From positions 38,218-102,217 of the forward strand of contig NZ_JARYTI010000018.1 of assembly GCF_029911635.1 (NCBI RefSeq): a stretch of 64,000 nt of DNA, in the 5' to 3' direction. This document shows, one piece after another, positions 25,534 to 34,471 of this stretch; the first letter of the stretch is position 1; each line of letters opens with the position of its first letter. A program made the translations under genes and the position numbers. The notes below the pieces were generated by a model. The model saw only the letters and a program-made list of their open reading frames with translations, searched no databases and was not told where the DNA came from. The DNA comes from Sphingomonas sp. AR_OL41. Its GTDB lineage: Bacteria; Pseudomonadota; Alphaproteobacteria; Sphingomonadales; Sphingomonadaceae.

Positions 25534-25557
25534 CTTGCGCTATGCTACAAGCGCAAG
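25534..25557. promoter_or_regulatory. Inverted repeat between amidase and aldehyde dehydrogenase operons
   Basis: CTTGCGCT and AGCGCAAG form a perfect 8-bp inverted repeat with an 8-base spacer in the divergent gap between the amidase-side ORF (start 25491) and the aldehyde dehydrogenase gene. The 16-base spacing of half-site centres suits a dimeric regulator such as a LysR-type protein. Confidence 0.4.
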
Positions 25558-25629
25558 GCTCATTGCGCACGTCGCCGTTGGCCGCATAGCTCGCTGGCGC
25601 TAGGGCGCATCGTGGCCGACGCACTTCAC

Positions 25630-27111
25630 ATGACTAACGATCGGCCAGTCCGCGACCGGCTGGCAGACCCGACACTGTTCCGCGAAGCGGCATTGATCGG
25701 AGGCACGTGGATCGAGTCCGAAAAGCGCATCCCCGTGACCAATCCGGCAACGAGCGCGGTGATCGGCCACATTCCGGCTTTGGGCCAGGCCGACACCACG
25801 CACGCCATCAATGCCGCCGCCGCCGCGATGCCGGCCTGGGCCGCGCTAAGCGCTGCAGAGCGCGGTGCGACGCTGCGGCAGCTGTTCGACCTGATGCGGG
25901 CAAATCGCGAGGACCTCGCGATCATAATGACGGCGGAGCAGGGTAAGCCGCTGACCGAGGCGCGGGGCGAGATCGACTACGCCGCGAGCTTCATCGCCTG
26001 GTTCGCCGAAGAGGCGACACGTGTGGGCGGCGACATCATTCCCTCGCCGACGCCGGGGCGTCGCATTCTGGTAATGCGGCAACCCGTCGGCGTCTTCGGG
26101 GCGATCACGCCGTGGAATTTTCCTGCCGCGATGATCACGCGCAAGGCTGGTCCAGGCTGGGCGGCCGGTTGCGCTGCGGTCATCCGCCCGGCGAGCCAGA
26201 CTCCATTTTCCGCGCTGGCGCTGGGCGTCCTGGCCGAACGCGCAGGCTTACCCCCCGGGCTGTGCAACATCATCACCGGCGATCCCGAACCGATCGCCGC
26301 CGAGCTGACCGGCAATCCGCTGGTTCGCAAGCTGAGCTTCACCGGTTCGACCGCGATCGGCGCCAGGCTGCTCGCGCAATGCGCGCCCGGCGTGAAGAAG
26401 ACATCGATGGAACTTGGCGGCAACGCGCCCTTCGTGGTGTTCGACGATGCAGATCTCGACGCCGCGGTCGAGGGCGCGATGGCGGCCAAGTTCCGCAACA
26501 CCGGCCAGGCCTGCACCGCCGCCAACCGCTTCATCGTTCAGGCCGGGATCCATGACCGCTTCGTCGCGGCGATGGCAACGCGGCTCGACGGACTGGTGGT
26601 CGGCGACGGCTTCACGGACAAGGTCACGATCGGCCCATTGATCGAACCGCGCGCGCTGGAGAAGGTAGACGCGCTGGTCCAGGACGCCATTACGCGCGGC
26701 GCGCGGCTGGTGCGCGGTGGCGGGCTCCACCCGCTCGGCGGCAACTTCTACGCCCCGACATTGCTGGCCGACGTGCCGGTCGATGCGCGCGTCTTTGGCG
26801 AGGAAATCTTTGGGCCCGTCGCGCCGGTGTTCCGCTTCGAGCACGAAGCCGAGGCGATCGCGCTGGCCAATGCCACCGAATATGGTCTCGCCGCCTATCT
26901 CTACACCACCGATCTCGGCCGCGCCTTTCGTGTCGCCGAGGCGATCGAGGCTGGGATGGTCGGCGTCAATGAAGGGATAATCTCGACTGCGGTTGCGCCC
27001 TTTGGGGGCGTCAAGGCATCGGGCCTTGGGCGTGAAGGGTCGCGGCAGGGGATCGAGGAGTATCTCGAAATGAAATATGTCGCGCTCGGCGGGCTCGGCG
27101 TGCAGGGATGA
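25630..27111 (+). CDS. NAD(P)-dependent aldehyde dehydrogenase, succinate-semialdehyde dehydrogenase-like
   Basis: The product (493 aa from ATG 25630; GTG 25612 is an alternative with weak AGGG upstream) is an aldehyde dehydrogenase of the succinate-semialdehyde type. It shows ITPWNFPAAMITRKAGP, the FTGSTAIG nucleotide loop, the catalytic Glu in SMELGGNAPF and Cys in NTGQACTAANRF. It would oxidise a small semialdehyde or aldehyde to an acid. Its stop overlaps the ATG of the acyl-CoA dehydrogenase gene (ATGA), so it heads a four-gene operon. The true aldehyde is unknown. Confidence 0.92.
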   Translation: MTNDRPVRDRLADPTLFREAALIGGTWIESEKRIPVTNPATSAVIGHIPALGQADTTHAINAAAAAMPAWAALSAAERGATLRQLFDLMRANREDLAIIMTAEQGKPLTEARGEIDYAASFIAWFAEEATRVGGDIIPSPTPGRRILVMRQPVGVFGAITPWNFPAAMITRKAGPGWAAGCAAVIRPASQTPFSALALGVLAERAGLPPGLCNIITGDPEPIAAELTGNPLVRKLSFTGSTAIGARLLAQCAPGVKKTSMELGGNAPFVVFDDADLDAAVEGAMAAKFRNTGQACTAANRFIVQAGIHDRFVAAMATRLDGLVVGDGFTDKVTIGPLIEPRALEKVDALVQDAITRGARLVRGGGLHPLGGNFYAPTLLADVPVDARVFGEEIFGPVAPVFRFEHEAEAIALANATEYGLAAYLYTTDLGRAFRVAEAIEAGMVGVNEGIISTAVAPFGGVKASGLGREGSRQGIEEYLEMKYVALGGLGVQG

Positions 27112-28265
27112 CGATGGACAACGACTTCGAGGACATTCGCGAATCCGTGCGCCGGCTGTGCGCGGATTTCCCCGGCAGCTACTGGCAGGCCAAGGATCGC
27201 GACCGCGCCTATCCGGTCGAGTTCGTCGATACGCTGACGCGTGAGGGTTTCCTCTCGGTGCTGATCCCGGAGGAATTTGGCGGCTCGGGCCTGGGCCTCG
27301 CTGCGGCGACGGCAGTGCTGGAGGAGATTCATCGTTCGGGCTGCAACGGCGGCGCGTGTCACGCCCAGATGTACGTCATGGGGACGGTGCTCAAGCACGG
27401 TTCGGAAGAGCAGAAACAGGCCTATCTGCCCAAGGTCGCGAGCGGCGAGCTGCGGCTCCAGGCGTTCGGTGTGACCGAACCGACCGCCGGCACCGACACC
27501 ACGCGCATCCGCACCTTCGCCCGACGCGACCGCGATGACTATGTCGTGTCCGGCCAGAAGATCTGGATCAGCCGCGCTGAGCATAGCGATCTGATGGTGC
27601 TGCTGGTGCGCACCACCCCGCGCGAAGAATGCGGCAAGCCCTCCGACGGCATGAGCGTACTGCTGGTCGATATGCGCGAGGCGATCGGTAACGGCCTGAC
27701 GATCCGCCCGATCCGTACCATGCTCAACCACGCAACGACCGAATTGTTCTTCGACGATCTGCGCGTCCCGGCCACCAATCTGATCGGCGAGGAGGGCAAG
27801 GGTTTTCGCTACATCCTGTCGGGCATGAATGCCGAGCGCATCCTGATCGCCAGCGAGTGCATCGGCGACGGCCGTTTCTTCATCGACCGCGCCGCCGCCT
27901 ATGCCTGCGACCGCTCGGTGTTCGGCCGGGCGATCGGCGAGAATCAGGGCGTGCAGTTCCCGATCGCGCGTGCGCATGTCCAGCTCAGCGCCGCGTCGCT
28001 GATGGTCGACAAGGCCGCGGCGATGTTCGACGCCGGCACCCCGTGCGGCACCGAGGCCAACATGGCCAAGATGCTGGCGTCGGAAGCCAGCTGGTACGCA
28101 GCCGACATGTGCGTCCAGACGCATGGCGGGTTCGGGTTTGCCGAGGAATATGATGTGGAGCGCAAGTTCCGCGAGACGCGCCTCTATCAGGTCGCGCCGA
28201 TCAGCACGAACCTGATCCTCAGCCACGTCGCGACACACGCCCTAGACCTGCCCAAGAGCTTCTGA
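27108..28265 (+). CDS. Acyl-CoA dehydrogenase
   Basis: The 385-aa flavoprotein has the acyl-CoA dehydrogenase order of domains: N-terminal helices, the mid-domain FAD signature (AFGVTEPTAGTDTTRI, VVSGQKIWISRAEH), and the C-terminal helices with VQTHGGFGFAEEYDVERKFRETRL. It would introduce an alpha,beta double bond into an acyl-CoA with FAD. It overlaps the aldehyde dehydrogenase gene by four bases and the CoA-transferase gene by one (TGATG), suggesting that its substrate is made by the neighbouring CoA-transferase. Confidence 0.92.
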   Translation: MTMDNDFEDIRESVRRLCADFPGSYWQAKDRDRAYPVEFVDTLTREGFLSVLIPEEFGGSGLGLAAATAVLEEIHRSGCNGGACHAQMYVMGTVLKHGSEEQKQAYLPKVASGELRLQAFGVTEPTAGTDTTRIRTFARRDRDDYVVSGQKIWISRAEHSDLMVLLVRTTPREECGKPSDGMSVLLVDMREAIGNGLTIRPIRTMLNHATTELFFDDLRVPATNLIGEEGKGFRYILSGMNAERILIASECIGDGRFFIDRAAAYACDRSVFGRAIGENQGVQFPIARAHVQLSAASLMVDKAAAMFDAGTPCGTEANMAKMLASEASWYAADMCVQTHGGFGFAEEYDVERKFRETRLYQVAPISTNLILSHVATHALDLPKSF

Positions 28266-29383
28266 TGGGCGCGCTCGACGGCGTGCTGGTCGTCAGCCTG
28301 GAACAGGCAGTTGCCGCGCCATTGTGCACCGCGCGCCTCGCCGAGGCGGGCGCGAGGGTGATCAAGATCGAGCGCGCGGAGGGCGACTTCGCCCGCGGTT
28401 ACGACCATGTCGTCGATGGCGAGAGTGCCTATTTCGTCTGGCTCAATCGCGGCAAGGAAAGCCTCGTCCTGGACATCAAGCAACCCGAAGACGCCGCGTT
28501 GCTCGACCGCCTTCTGGCCCAGGCCGATGTGTTCGTGCAAAATCTCGCCCCGGGTGCGGCCGCACGGGCGGGCTTCGGTTCGGAAGCGTTGCGCGCGCGC
28601 CACCCTCGCATCATCACGGTCGATATCTCGGGCTATGGCGAGGACGGCCCGGCGCGCGACATGAAGGCCTATGACTTCCTGATCCAGTGCGAGACCGGGC
28701 TGGCAGCGATCACCGGCGGCGTCAATGAGGCAGGTCGGGTCGGCGTGTCGGTGGCCGATATCGCCTGTGGGATGAATGCCCATGCCGCCGTGCTGCAGGC
28801 GCTTATCGCGCGTGGACGCAATGGGGAAGGCTCGGCGATCGCCGTTTCGCTGTTCGACGCCATTGCCGACTGGATGACGGTGCCGCTGCTGCATTACGAC
28901 TATGCCGGCCGCGCACCGACCCGCGCCGGGCTGCACCATGCGACAATCGCGCCTTATGGCGCCTATGCCTGTGGCGACGGGCGGCAGGTCGTGCTGGCGA
29001 TCCAGAATGAACGCGAGTGGCTTGGCTTCTGTACCGGCGTGCTGCTCGACGTTGAGCTGGCGGGTGATCCACGATTCGTCAGCAACAGCGCTCGCTGCGC
29101 CAACCGGCCGGCGCTCGATGCTGTGATCGACGGCGTATTTCGCGAGCTCGATACCGCCGCAGTAATCGCGCGTCTGTCCGCCGCCGGCACGGCCTATGCC
29201 TCGCTTAACGAGATAGCAGACCTGTCGCGTCACCCGCAGTTGCGCCGCGTCGATGCGTTGACTCCGCACGGGCGGGCCGCCCTTCCCGCCTCGCCTGTGC
29301 GCTGGTCCGGTACGACGCCGACGATTGGCGAAGTACCGGCGATCGGCGCGAACAGCGCCACGATTCGTACTGAATTCTCCTGA
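28265..29383 (+). CDS. CaiB/BaiF family (class III) CoA-transferase
   Basis: The 372-aa protein fits the family III CoA-transferases: GVLVVSLEQAVAAPLCTARLAEAGARVIKIE at the start, FVWLNRGKESLVLD, the Asp-containing AYDFLIQCETG (catalytic Asp), and GVSVADIACGMNAH. It would move CoA between acids, for example from succinyl-CoA or another acyl-CoA to a pathway acid. It is in the operon with acyl-CoA dehydrogenase. No partner second subunit is seen; many members work as homodimers. Confidence 0.92.
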   Translation: MGALDGVLVVSLEQAVAAPLCTARLAEAGARVIKIERAEGDFARGYDHVVDGESAYFVWLNRGKESLVLDIKQPEDAALLDRLLAQADVFVQNLAPGAAARAGFGSEALRARHPRIITVDISGYGEDGPARDMKAYDFLIQCETGLAAITGGVNEAGRVGVSVADIACGMNAHAAVLQALIARGRNGEGSAIAVSLFDAIADWMTVPLLHYDYAGRAPTRAGLHHATIAPYGAYACGDGRQVVLAIQNEREWLGFCTGVLLDVELAGDPRFVSNSARCANRPALDAVIDGVFRELDTAAVIARLSAAGTAYASLNEIADLSRHPQLRRVDALTPHGRAALPASPVRWSGTTPTIGEVPAIGANSATIRTEFS

Positions 29384-29447
29384 CCGAATAGCGGGGAGAA
29401 CACCGGCTCCGGTTGCGCGATACTGGCTGCACCGACACCCTGCCGGC

Positions 29448-31058
29448 ATGGGAACATCCACAACCTCAGCCGCACCCGCCATCGTAGGCCGTGGCGCTCT
29501 GACCGCAGCGCTTGAACAACTGCTCGGCGCCGACCGCGTCGAGACGGGTTTGGAAAAACGTACCTTTTTCTCAACCGACCTGAGCAAGCGCGGCGCAACC
29601 GCCGCCGCTGTCATCCGCCCCGACGCAGTGGAGAAGCTGGCCGAAGCGGTGCGATTGTGCGGGGCTAGCGGCGTCGCCGTTATCCCGCGCGGCGGCGGAT
29701 TTTCGTACACCGGTGGTTATCTTCCCGCCGGCGAGGACTCGGTGATGGTAGATATGCGCGCTTTCGATCGCGTGATCGAGATCAACGAAGACGATATGTA
29801 CGTCGTCGTTGAAACCGGCTGTACGTGGCACCGGCTTTACGAGGCACTGAAGGCGAAGGGCCTGCGCACGCCCTATTTTGGACCCATGTCGGGTTATGGC
29901 GCCACGGTCGGCGGGGCGCTCAGCCAGGGGTCATTCTTCCTTGGTTCGTCTCAATATGGCCCGGTCGCCGAGTCTGTCCTCGCTGTGGAGGTAGTACTGG
30001 CCGACGGGCGAGTGCTACGCAGCGGTTCCTGGGGCGGCACGGGAGACCCGTCTCCCTTCTACCGCACCTATGGCCCCGACTTCACCGGGTTGTTTCTCGG
30101 CGACACGGGCGCGTTCGGCCTGAAGACCAAGGCCGTGCTGAAGCTGCTACCCTTCCCGGCGCACCAGGCCTTTGCAAGCTTCGCCTTTAATGACGAGAGC
30201 CAGGCCATGGCCGCGGTGACGGCAATCGGCCGACTCGGCATCGCCGCAGAATGCTATTGCTGGGACCCCTATTTCGTGAAGGTCATGGCGACCGCGACTG
30301 CGGGGCTAGCGGAGGACCTCAAGATCCTTGCCGGGGTGGCGCGCGGTGGCGGCTCGATGGCACGCGGCATCTTCAATGCCGCGCGGCTGGCGGCGGCAGG
30401 AAAGCGCAATTTCGACGGCCAGGTCTTCATGCTCAACCTGACGGTCGATGATCCAACCAGTGTCGGCGCGGAGGCCCGTATGCGCTTGCTGAAGCAGCAG
30501 GCGACCGAGGCCGGGGGACGCGAAATGCCGCCATCGGCTCCGATGGCGATGCGCGGAACGCCGTTCATTGCATTCAATACGGCCGAACGCCGCCGCCCGC
30601 TGCGTAACCTGCCGACGCACGGCCTCGCGCCGCACTCACGCCTCGCTGCGGTAAGCCATGACGTGCGCGAAATGCTCGACGGGCAGCGTGCCGCGATGAT
30701 CGAAGTCGGCGTGGAATGCGGCGTGATTTATTTCGGCGTCGGAGTGCAGGCGGTATGCATGGAGCCGGTATTCTACTGGGACGATCACCAGTATTACCAT
30801 CACAACCGGGTCGAGGAATCGAGCGACCTGTCGCAACTCGACCCGCCGGCACCCCCGCCAGCCGCGACGCAACTCGTTGCCAGCATCCGCGAGTCGCTGG
30901 TGGCGATCTTTCGAAAACATGGCTGCGCACATGTACAGATCGGCAAATCCTACCCCTGGCTCGATACCAGGGCGGCACCGCTACACGATTTGGCGATGGC
31001 GATGAAGGCAGCCGTCGATCCGCGACGGCTGGTCAACCCGGGCTCGCTGGGCCTGTAG
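29448..31058 (+). CDS. FAD-binding oxidoreductase of the VAO/PCMH type
   Basis: The product (536 aa from ATG 29448) has the FAD-binding PCMH domain: VIPRGGGFSYTGGYLP, VVETGCTWHRLYEAL, and SGYGATVGGALSQGSFFLGSSQYG. The C-terminal half carries the substrate domain, and the end KAAVDPRRLVNPGSLG is typical for D-lactate/glycolate oxidase and 4-cresol dehydrogenase relatives. It would oxidise a hydroxy acid or a phenolic/benzylic alcohol with FAD. The frame stays open upstream to 29325, but that part overlaps the CoA-transferase gene. It is the last gene of this operon, 64 bases after the previous stop. Confidence 0.85.
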   Translation: MGTSTTSAAPAIVGRGALTAALEQLLGADRVETGLEKRTFFSTDLSKRGATAAAVIRPDAVEKLAEAVRLCGASGVAVIPRGGGFSYTGGYLPAGEDSVMVDMRAFDRVIEINEDDMYVVVETGCTWHRLYEALKAKGLRTPYFGPMSGYGATVGGALSQGSFFLGSSQYGPVAESVLAVEVVLADGRVLRSGSWGGTGDPSPFYRTYGPDFTGLFLGDTGAFGLKTKAVLKLLPFPAHQAFASFAFNDESQAMAAVTAIGRLGIAAECYCWDPYFVKVMATATAGLAEDLKILAGVARGGGSMARGIFNAARLAAAGKRNFDGQVFMLNLTVDDPTSVGAEARMRLLKQQATEAGGREMPPSAPMAMRGTPFIAFNTAERRRPLRNLPTHGLAPHSRLAAVSHDVREMLDGQRAAMIEVGVECGVIYFGVGVQAVCMEPVFYWDDHQYYHHNRVEESSDLSQLDPPAPPPAATQLVASIRESLVAIFRKHGCAHVQIGKSYPWLDTRAAPLHDLAMAMKAAVDPRRLVNPGSLGL

Positions 31059-31080
31059 GAGGTAAGTTCGTTCGCCAACA

Positions 31081-31094
31081 CCCGCATTTCGGTT
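31081..31094 (+). repeat. 14-base motif shared with the 36288 promoter region (copy 1)
   Basis: CCCGCATTTCGGTT occurs here, 82 bases before the LysR start, and again at 36288-36301, 52 bases before the second aldehyde dehydrogenase start. A 14-base identity in two upstream regions of the same cluster suggests a shared regulator site, though chance is not excluded. Confidence 0.35.
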
Positions 31095-31175
31095 GAAGAC
31101 GTGATCTTGCGCGAAACGCAGCCAAAAACTGTCATCGTTGCGTAACAAGCATGACGCTTGATACGGAGATGGCGC

Positions 31176-32120
31176 GTGGAGATCCAGCAGCTACGTCACC
31201 TGATAGCGGCGGTCGAAAACCGCAACCTGCTCAAGGCCGCGGACAAGGCCTATATTTCGCAATCTGGCCTAAGCCGAAGTCTAAAGAGCCTCGAGCATCG
31301 GCTCGGTGTGCCGTTGCTGATACGCGGCCCGAAGGGCGTCGAACCAACCATCTACGGCCTCGCCGTCATTCGTAGGGCGAAGGTGATTCTCAACGAAGTG
31401 ACCCGCTCGATGGAAGAAGTGCGCGCGATCGAACATGGTCGGATCGGCGAGACGACCTTCGGCATCACGCAGAACTATGCCAATTACATGATGCCGACGC
31501 TGCTTGCGCAGCTGCATGTCGAACGCCCCGGGCTCAAGGTGTCGATCCTGACCGACGGGTTTCTCGAATTGGTCAAGAAGGTAAAGACCGAGGAGATCGA
31601 TTTCGCCTTCGGACTGATCGGGCGGATTCACCATAGCGACGGCCTGATCATCGAGCCGCTGATGGAAAACCGCTCGCGCGTGATCGTCGGCAGTCACCAT
31701 CCGTTGGTGACCAAAGAGGCGGTATCGATTGACGACCTCAGCCGGGCGCAATGGGCGATGCTGAGCAGCGAGAGCGTGCAGCGCGGCTTTGGCCTGTTCT
31801 TCGAAACACGCGGACTGGCAGTGCCACCGCAAATGCTCAAGAGCAATTCGATTGCGCTGATCCGTCACGTTGTCGAGGCGTCGAATGCGCTGACGATCCT
31901 GCCGCAGGATGTCGTGCAACCGGAAATCAACAGTGGCCTGCTCGTCGCGCTCGACTGCGAAACCCCGGTCGAGCGAACGCGCATCGGCCTGATCTTCCGT
32001 GATGGCGGCCTGATCACCCCGCAGGCGGAGGTCGTCGTCAATCGCATCCGCGAGGTCGTCGCCCGGCGTGCGCTGGAGTACGAGTTGAACAACCCCATCA
32101 TGGCAACGGAGCTACAATGA
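31176..32120 (+). CDS. LysR-family transcriptional regulator
   Basis: The 314-aa protein has an N-terminal winged helix-turn-helix (IQQLRHLIAAVENRNLLKAADKAYISQSGLSRSLKSLEHRLGVPLL region, residues 2-50) and a C-terminal two-lobed effector domain with TFGITQNYANYMMPTLL and HHPLVTKEAVSIDDL. GTG 31176 is chosen because GGAG lies 8 bases before it and translation begins with the usual MEIQQL-type helix; a TTG at 31158 is possible. It is the likely regulator of nearby operons, responding to a pathway metabolite. Its TGA overlaps the ATG of a DUF1838-like gene. Confidence 0.92.
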   Translation: MEIQQLRHLIAAVENRNLLKAADKAYISQSGLSRSLKSLEHRLGVPLLIRGPKGVEPTIYGLAVIRRAKVILNEVTRSMEEVRAIEHGRIGETTFGITQNYANYMMPTLLAQLHVERPGLKVSILTDGFLELVKKVKTEEIDFAFGLIGRIHHSDGLIIEPLMENRSRVIVGSHHPLVTKEAVSIDDLSRAQWAMLSSESVQRGFGLFFETRGLAVPPQMLKSNSIALIRHVVEASNALTILPQDVVQPEINSGLLVALDCETPVERTRIGLIFRDGGLITPQAEVVVNRIREVVARRALEYELNNPIMATELQ

Positions 32121-32890
32121 CCCTGACGTCCAGCCGCGCCGCCGACATCTATCGCCGCACCCTCACCTCGAGCGATGCCGAGCCGACCTGCTGGTGGTAT
32201 CTCGGCACGACAACCTTTGTTACCGACGGTCACCCCGAAATCATCGTCAATCATGTTGAGACGGCGATGTTGTACCGCGCCGAACCGCTCGACGGCGGCG
32301 CGTTCCGCGTGCCGTGGTGGGAAATCGGCGTTTTCCGCGACGCGATCACCGGTGAGATCGCCAATCAATGGACCAACCCGCTGTCCGGCGAGACGCTGAG
32401 CGCGGCACGCAAGTTCGAGGAAGGGCCTTCGGGCTATACGATCCGCCCGGCCGGAGACGGGATCGAACTGGTCGATGCCGTCCAGGCCATGGCGAAGCTG
32501 GAGAAAGCGACGGTCACGGTCATCGAGCGCGATGGCCGCGTCGCGATTACCCAGCTCGAGGAAAAGGTCCGCTCCTTCCCCGCGCGCGACGGCATCCCCG
32601 ATCTCGATGAGGGGCAGAGCAAGCGCTCGAAGACTGTGCTACAATGGTTTGCAGACGCCGCCGATCTCGCGAGCGACGCGCCGAGCGTGCCATCGACCGG
32701 GATTTACAGCTTCACTATCGGCGCACCACCCTGGCTCGGCATGGGCGATCGGCAGGGTGTGTTTTCGGTCAAAGGACTGATGCACAAGGCGCCGCTCGAA
32801 CAGCCGCTCAACCGGCGCGGCTGGGCCGATCTCAAAGTGCTGTTTCCGGAATATTTCGACGGCGAGACAATCCAGCCGCGCTGGCGCTGA
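32117..32890 (+). CDS. DUF1838-like protein
   Basis: The 257-aa product resembles the DUF1838 family: CWWYLGTT near the start, QWTNPLSGET in the middle and PPWLGMGDRQGVFSVKG...LFPEYFDG at the end. Proteins of this family are found in degradation clusters of sphingomonads and mycobacteria, with no firm biochemical role. No signal peptide is seen. It overlaps the LysR gene by four bases, so regulator and protein are produced together. The 3' end overlaps the convergent hydrolase gene by 59 bases. Confidence 0.7.
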   Translation: MTLTSSRAADIYRRTLTSSDAEPTCWWYLGTTTFVTDGHPEIIVNHVETAMLYRAEPLDGGAFRVPWWEIGVFRDAITGEIANQWTNPLSGETLSAARKFEEGPSGYTIRPAGDGIELVDAVQAMAKLEKATVTVIERDGRVAITQLEEKVRSFPARDGIPDLDEGQSKRSKTVLQWFADAADLASDAPSVPSTGIYSFTIGAPPWLGMGDRQGVFSVKGLMHKAPLEQPLNRRGWADLKVLFPEYFDGETIQPRWR

Positions 32891-33662
32891 AAGGAGCGGG
32901 GTCGAGCAGCAGCGTGGCAATAGGTTCGGCGTGACGCTCCAGCGCCGCGCCGTCGAGTTCGGGCAGGTCGATGATCCGGGCATCGGGGATCAGCGCGGCC
33001 GCGCAGCGCGACGGCTCGGCGAGATGACCGGGCGGGTTGATCACGGTGACTTGCTGCGTGACCAGCGGCAGCCGCGCCGCGAGATCATGCGCGAACAGCG
33101 CTTCATGCGCCCACCAACCTTGCGGCCAGGCTTTCAGCTCGTCGACGAAATTCTCGAACCCGCGACGCAGCGACAATCCCGCCGGGCGACCGACGACGAG
33201 ATAGTCCCATCGTTCGGCGAACTGCGTCAGTGTCTCCCCGAGAGCGTGCCGTTCCGTCAGCCGATCGCGCCACGCCGCGAAATCCAGCGCCTGGAAATAG
33301 GGTACGCCCATCAGCGCCAGCCGCCGCACTCGCTGCGGGTGCCGGATGGCAATCTCCACCGCCATGCTGACCCCGCTGTGATAACCGAACAGGTCGAACC
33401 GCGCTGGCAATATCTCCGCCAGCGCCTCCGCATAGTCCTCGATGGCGACTTGTGCCGGCGGCGGATCCGACTCGCCGTAGCCCGGAGTATCGGGCGCGAT
33501 CGCGTGGCGCTTGCCCTCCAGCGCCTCGAGCAACGGAATATAACTGCGCGACGAATAAGCCGTGGCGTGCAGGCAGATCAGCGGTAGCGCACCCCCTGCC
33601 TCACCATTCTGTCGAAAATGGACCTGCCCGAAGCGGCCATCGGCATAGCTCTTGCGGATCAT
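32832..33662 (-). CDS. Alpha/beta hydrolase-fold protein with His at the nucleophile elbow
   Basis: The 276-aa protein has the alpha/beta hydrolase order: LICLHATAYSSRSY oxyanion loop, DTPGYGESDPP, elbow FGYHSGVSMAVEIA, and a late NPPGHLAEPSRC. At the elbow G93-Y-H95-S-G97, His occupies the place of the catalytic serine, as in the first half of the fused hydrolase at 19020-20705; Ser96 is one position late. It may act by another mechanism or bind ligands. ATG 33662 overlaps the stop of the dehydratase gene (ATGA). Its last 59 bases overlap the convergent DUF1838-like gene. Confidence 0.8.
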   Translation of the reverse strand: MIRKSYADGRFGQVHFRQNGEAGGALPLICLHATAYSSRSYIPLLEALEGKRHAIAPDTPGYGESDPPPAQVAIEDYAEALAEILPARFDLFGYHSGVSMAVEIAIRHPQRVRRLALMGVPYFQALDFAAWRDRLTERHALGETLTQFAERWDYLVVGRPAGLSLRRGFENFVDELKAWPQGWWAHEALFAHDLAARLPLVTQQVTVINPPGHLAEPSRCAAALIPDARIIDLPELDGAALERHAEPIATLLLDPAPFSASAAGLSRRRNIPETAL

Positions 33663-34471
33663 TGCGTAATGCCGGCGGTCATCGTCACATTCCCCTGATC
33701 GTCGCGAATCCACAGCTCGTCGCCCGCCTGGCACAAGGTGAATTCCCGCTTGACATAAAGCGGCGCGCGGCCGCGAAAGGCGAATCTCGCGGGTGTCAGC
33801 CCATTGTCGATCGCAAAATTGATCAACAACATCGCCTGGAGCGGGCCATGCACCACCAGCGCGGCATAGCGCTCGACACCGACCGCATAAACTAGATCAT
33901 AGTGGATGCGGTGCGCGTTGAAGGTCAGCGCGGAGAAACGAAACAGCAAGGCCTCGTCGGCGCGCATCGTCCGCCGGTGGGTCGCCGCCGGCCGCTCGAC
34001 CGCCTTGGGTGGTACCGGGGCGGTGATCGGCAGATAGACCAGATCCTGGTCCTCGACGATCGCGTCCTCGCCGCCCGCGACAATGAGGTGGCGCAGCGTC
34101 ACGAAAACCATGTCGCCGGTCGCGCCTTTCTTCTCGGAGATGTCGATGATCGTGGTGCGCTTCACTATCGGGGCACCGATTGCAACCGGCGCGAGAAAAC
34201 TGACCCGGCTGCCCGCCCACATTCTGCGGGGCTGGGCGATCAGCGGCAGAAAGCCCCCCTTCGCTGGGTGGCCGTCGGCGCCGAGCGCTGCGTGCGGCGT
34301 CTCGGGCAAATGGAACAACCAATGGCCGAGCACCGGCAACAGCCGCGCCTCATGGTCACGGTCGAGCGTGGCCGCAAGTCGCCGCAGCGTCGCGGCGTCA
34401 ACGATATCGATCGACTCGATCGATCGCCCGATCCATTCGGCAAAGGGCGGCGTCGCCAGCAGCTCAGCCAT
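33659..34471 (-). CDS. MaoC/HTD2-like hot-dog dehydratase
   Basis: The 270-aa product resembles the two-hot-dog HTD2/mesaconyl-CoA hydratase type of the MaoC group. The N-half has FLPLIAQPRRMWAGSRVSFLAPVAIG and the C-half the hydratase motif FSALTFNAHRIHYDLVYA with the Asn/His pair, followed by VVHGPLQAMLL. It would hydrate or dehydrate an acyl-CoA double bond, matching the acyl-CoA dehydrogenase in the cluster. Start ATG 34471 overlaps the previous gene by 8 bases. Confidence 0.8.
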   Translation of the reverse strand: MAELLATPPFAEWIGRSIESIDIVDAATLRRLAATLDRDHEARLLPVLGHWLFHLPETPHAALGADGHPAKGGFLPLIAQPRRMWAGSRVSFLAPVAIGAPIVKRTTIIDISEKKGATGDMVFVTLRHLIVAGGEDAIVEDQDLVYLPITAPVPPKAVERPAATHRRTMRADEALLFRFSALTFNAHRIHYDLVYAVGVERYAALVVHGPLQAMLLINFAIDNGLTPARFAFRGRAPLYVKREFTLCQAGDELWIRDDQGNVTMTAGITQ

